DNA of 64,000 bases, taken from positions 1,720,471 through 1,784,470 of the forward strand of contig NZ_CP092099.1 of the NCBI RefSeq assembly GCF_022259695.1, in the 5' to 3' direction. The position numbers were made by a program, and so were the translations under genes. Shown piece after piece: positions 63,058 through 64,000 of the stretch. Source of the DNA: Flaviramulus sp. BrNp1-15 (GTDB lineage: Bacteria; Bacteroidota; Bacteroidia; Flavobacteriales; Flavobacteriaceae). Within the stretch, counting starts at the first letter, position 1, and each line of letters begins with the position of its first letter. The notes beneath the pieces were generated by a model. The model saw only the letters and a list, made by a program, of their open reading frames with translations. It did not search any database and was not told where the DNA came from.

Positions 63058-64000
63058 TTAAAAGTAGTTAAATGCTTTACCTTTTATGTAGACAGTATCT
63101 ATTAAATTAGAGCCAAAAGAATATGGAATAAATCCATAAGAACTAATATGTTTTGTTATTAATAGATTAGCATTTTTACCTAGTGTTATAGTACCAACTT
63201 CTTTTTCTAATCCCATAGCATAAGCACCATTAATAGTAGCAGCGTTAATGGCTTCTTCTGGTGTCATCTTCATTTTAATACATGCCGTTGAAATTACAAA
63301 ATTCATGTTCCCAGAAGGCGAGGAGCCAGGGTTGTAATCTGTGGCAAGAGCCAATGGTAAACCAGCATCAATTATTTTTCTAGCAGGAGTGTAAGGAATA
63401 CTTAAAAAATAAGAACATGCAGGTAAGGCAACGGGCATTGTTGTAGAGTTTTTTAGAATATTAATATCTTCATCTCTCATAATTTCTAAATGATCCACGG
63501 ATAGTGCTTTGTTATTAACTCCAGCTTGAACGCCACCTATAGCTGTAAATTGATTAACATGAATTTTAGGAATTAATCCATATTTTTTACCTGCTTTTAA
63601 AATTTGCTCTGTATCTTCAACAGAAAAGTATCCAGTTTCACAAAAAATATCTACATAGTCTGCTAATTGTTCTTGATGTATTTGAGGCATAATATCATCA
63701 ATGAGCATTTGTAAATAACCTTCTTTATTTTCTTTGTATTCTATAGGAAGTGCATGTGCTCCTAAAAAGGTCGCTTTAATTTTGATAGGATAAGATTCTT
63801 TTAAACGTTTTATAACACGAAGCATCTTTAGTTCAGCATCAAAAGTTAAACCATATCCAGATTTAATTTCAATGGCTCCTGTGCCTAATTTAATGACATC
63901 TTCTAATCTTTCTTTACTTTGCTGATAAAGCTCTTCTTCAGATGTTTCTTGTAGTTTTTTTGCTGAATTTAAAATACCTCCGCCTCGTTTTGCAATTTCT
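63058..64000 (-). CDS. hutI: Imidazolonepropionase (5' end outside window)
   Basis: Third step of histidine degradation: opens 4-imidazolone-5-propanoate to N-formimino-glutamate in the cytoplasm. About 313 codons are present; the frame is still open at base 64000, so the N-terminus with the first metal His pair is missing. Visible features: IEIKSGYGLTFDAELKMLRVIK, ATFLGAHALPIEYK, the metal His in IPKIHVNQFTAIGG, VDHLEIM, and the catalytic/metal Asp in LALATDYNPGSSPSGNMNFV, then MTPEEAINAATINGAYAMG and the amidohydrolase end GTITLGKNANLLI. Not functionally linked to the sulfur genes. Confidence 0.93.
   Translation of the reverse strand, partial: EIAKRGGGILNSAKKLQETSEEELYQQSKERLEDVIKLGTGAIEIKSGYGLTFDAELKMLRVIKRLKESYPIKIKATFLGAHALPIEYKENKEGYLQMLIDDIMPQIHQEQLADYVDIFCETGYFSVEDTEQILKAGKKYGLIPKIHVNQFTAIGGVQAGVNNKALSVDHLEIMRDEDINILKNSTTMPVALPACSYFLSIPYTPARKIIDAGLPLALATDYNPGSSPSGNMNFVISTACIKMKMTPEEAINAATINGAYAMGLEKEVGTITLGKNANLLITKHISSYGFIPYSFGSNLIDTVYIKGKAFNYF

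Noticed and set aside
1-64000. CRISPR array, prophage, toxin-antitoxin or biosynthetic cluster
   Set aside because: No spaced direct-repeat array, phage structural gene, small paired toxin genes or multi-domain synthases were seen anywhere in the window.

Overview
The window comes from a member of the Bacteroidota, most likely a marine member of the Flavobacteriaceae. The evidence is: AT-rich DNA (judged by eye); a SusC/SusD pair; many lipoproteins and MKK-type signal peptides; UMF1, DUF2807 and DUF6252-like families; a 6S-Flavo-like RNA between zapA and rny; and promoters of the TTG-N20-TAnnTTTG type, found three times with exactly 20 bases between the boxes. Genus and species cannot be read from the sequence.

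Bases 1-29,900 are mostly housekeeping. In order: a cut-off M23 peptidase; a small coiled-coil gene with zapA, 6S RNA and rny; a PAS histidine kinase; xerD and aroQ with two small beta-barrel genes and a dead xerD fragment between them; lpdA; an NDH-2-like flavoprotein; DUF1572 and msrB; an M48 peptidase; a UMF1 transporter; an ECF sigma / anti-sigma / two beta-helix-protein operon; clpC; gyrA with a TPR gene; an NlpC/P60 peptidase with a thiolase; a 7TM-HD phosphohydrolase; and tRNA-Ser(GCU) with tRNA-Pro(UGG).

Bases 29,936-59,480 form one large polysaccharide utilisation locus for beta-mannan, probably acetylated galactoglucomannan. A minus-strand operon (susC, susD, IPT lipoprotein, FAS1/tandem-module lipoprotein, GH27) captures the glycan and removes galactose. 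A plus-strand operon (GH26, SSS symporter, GH130, AGE epimerase, GH26, GH5 mannanase) is the mannobiose route: endo-cleavage, uptake, epimerisation of mannobiose to mannosyl-glucose, then phosphorolysis to mannose-1-phosphate and glucose. A second minus-strand block (GH5, AraC; CE2, SASA esterase, GH1, GH3, unknown gene) deacetylates the glycan and trims its glucose side. Two paralogous cupin-AraC regulators and one LacI regulator lie inside the locus.

Bases 59,700-63,000 hold a sulfur module: two half-size YeeE/YedE proteins, an MBL-fold/rhodanese fusion and a Crp/Fnr regulator with a Cys cluster. The window ends inside hutI.

The observations most worth following are: a 33-bp bipartite element present twice, upstream of the GH5-araC unit and of lacI; a truncated xerD copy showing an old tandem duplication; a glycan-binding lipoprotein with three FAS1 domains and an internal 519-bp tandem duplication; a probably leaderless crp/fnr mRNA; and a palindrome placed like a class I Crp site before the MBL/rhodanese gene. 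I did not find a wholly unknown multi-gene system.
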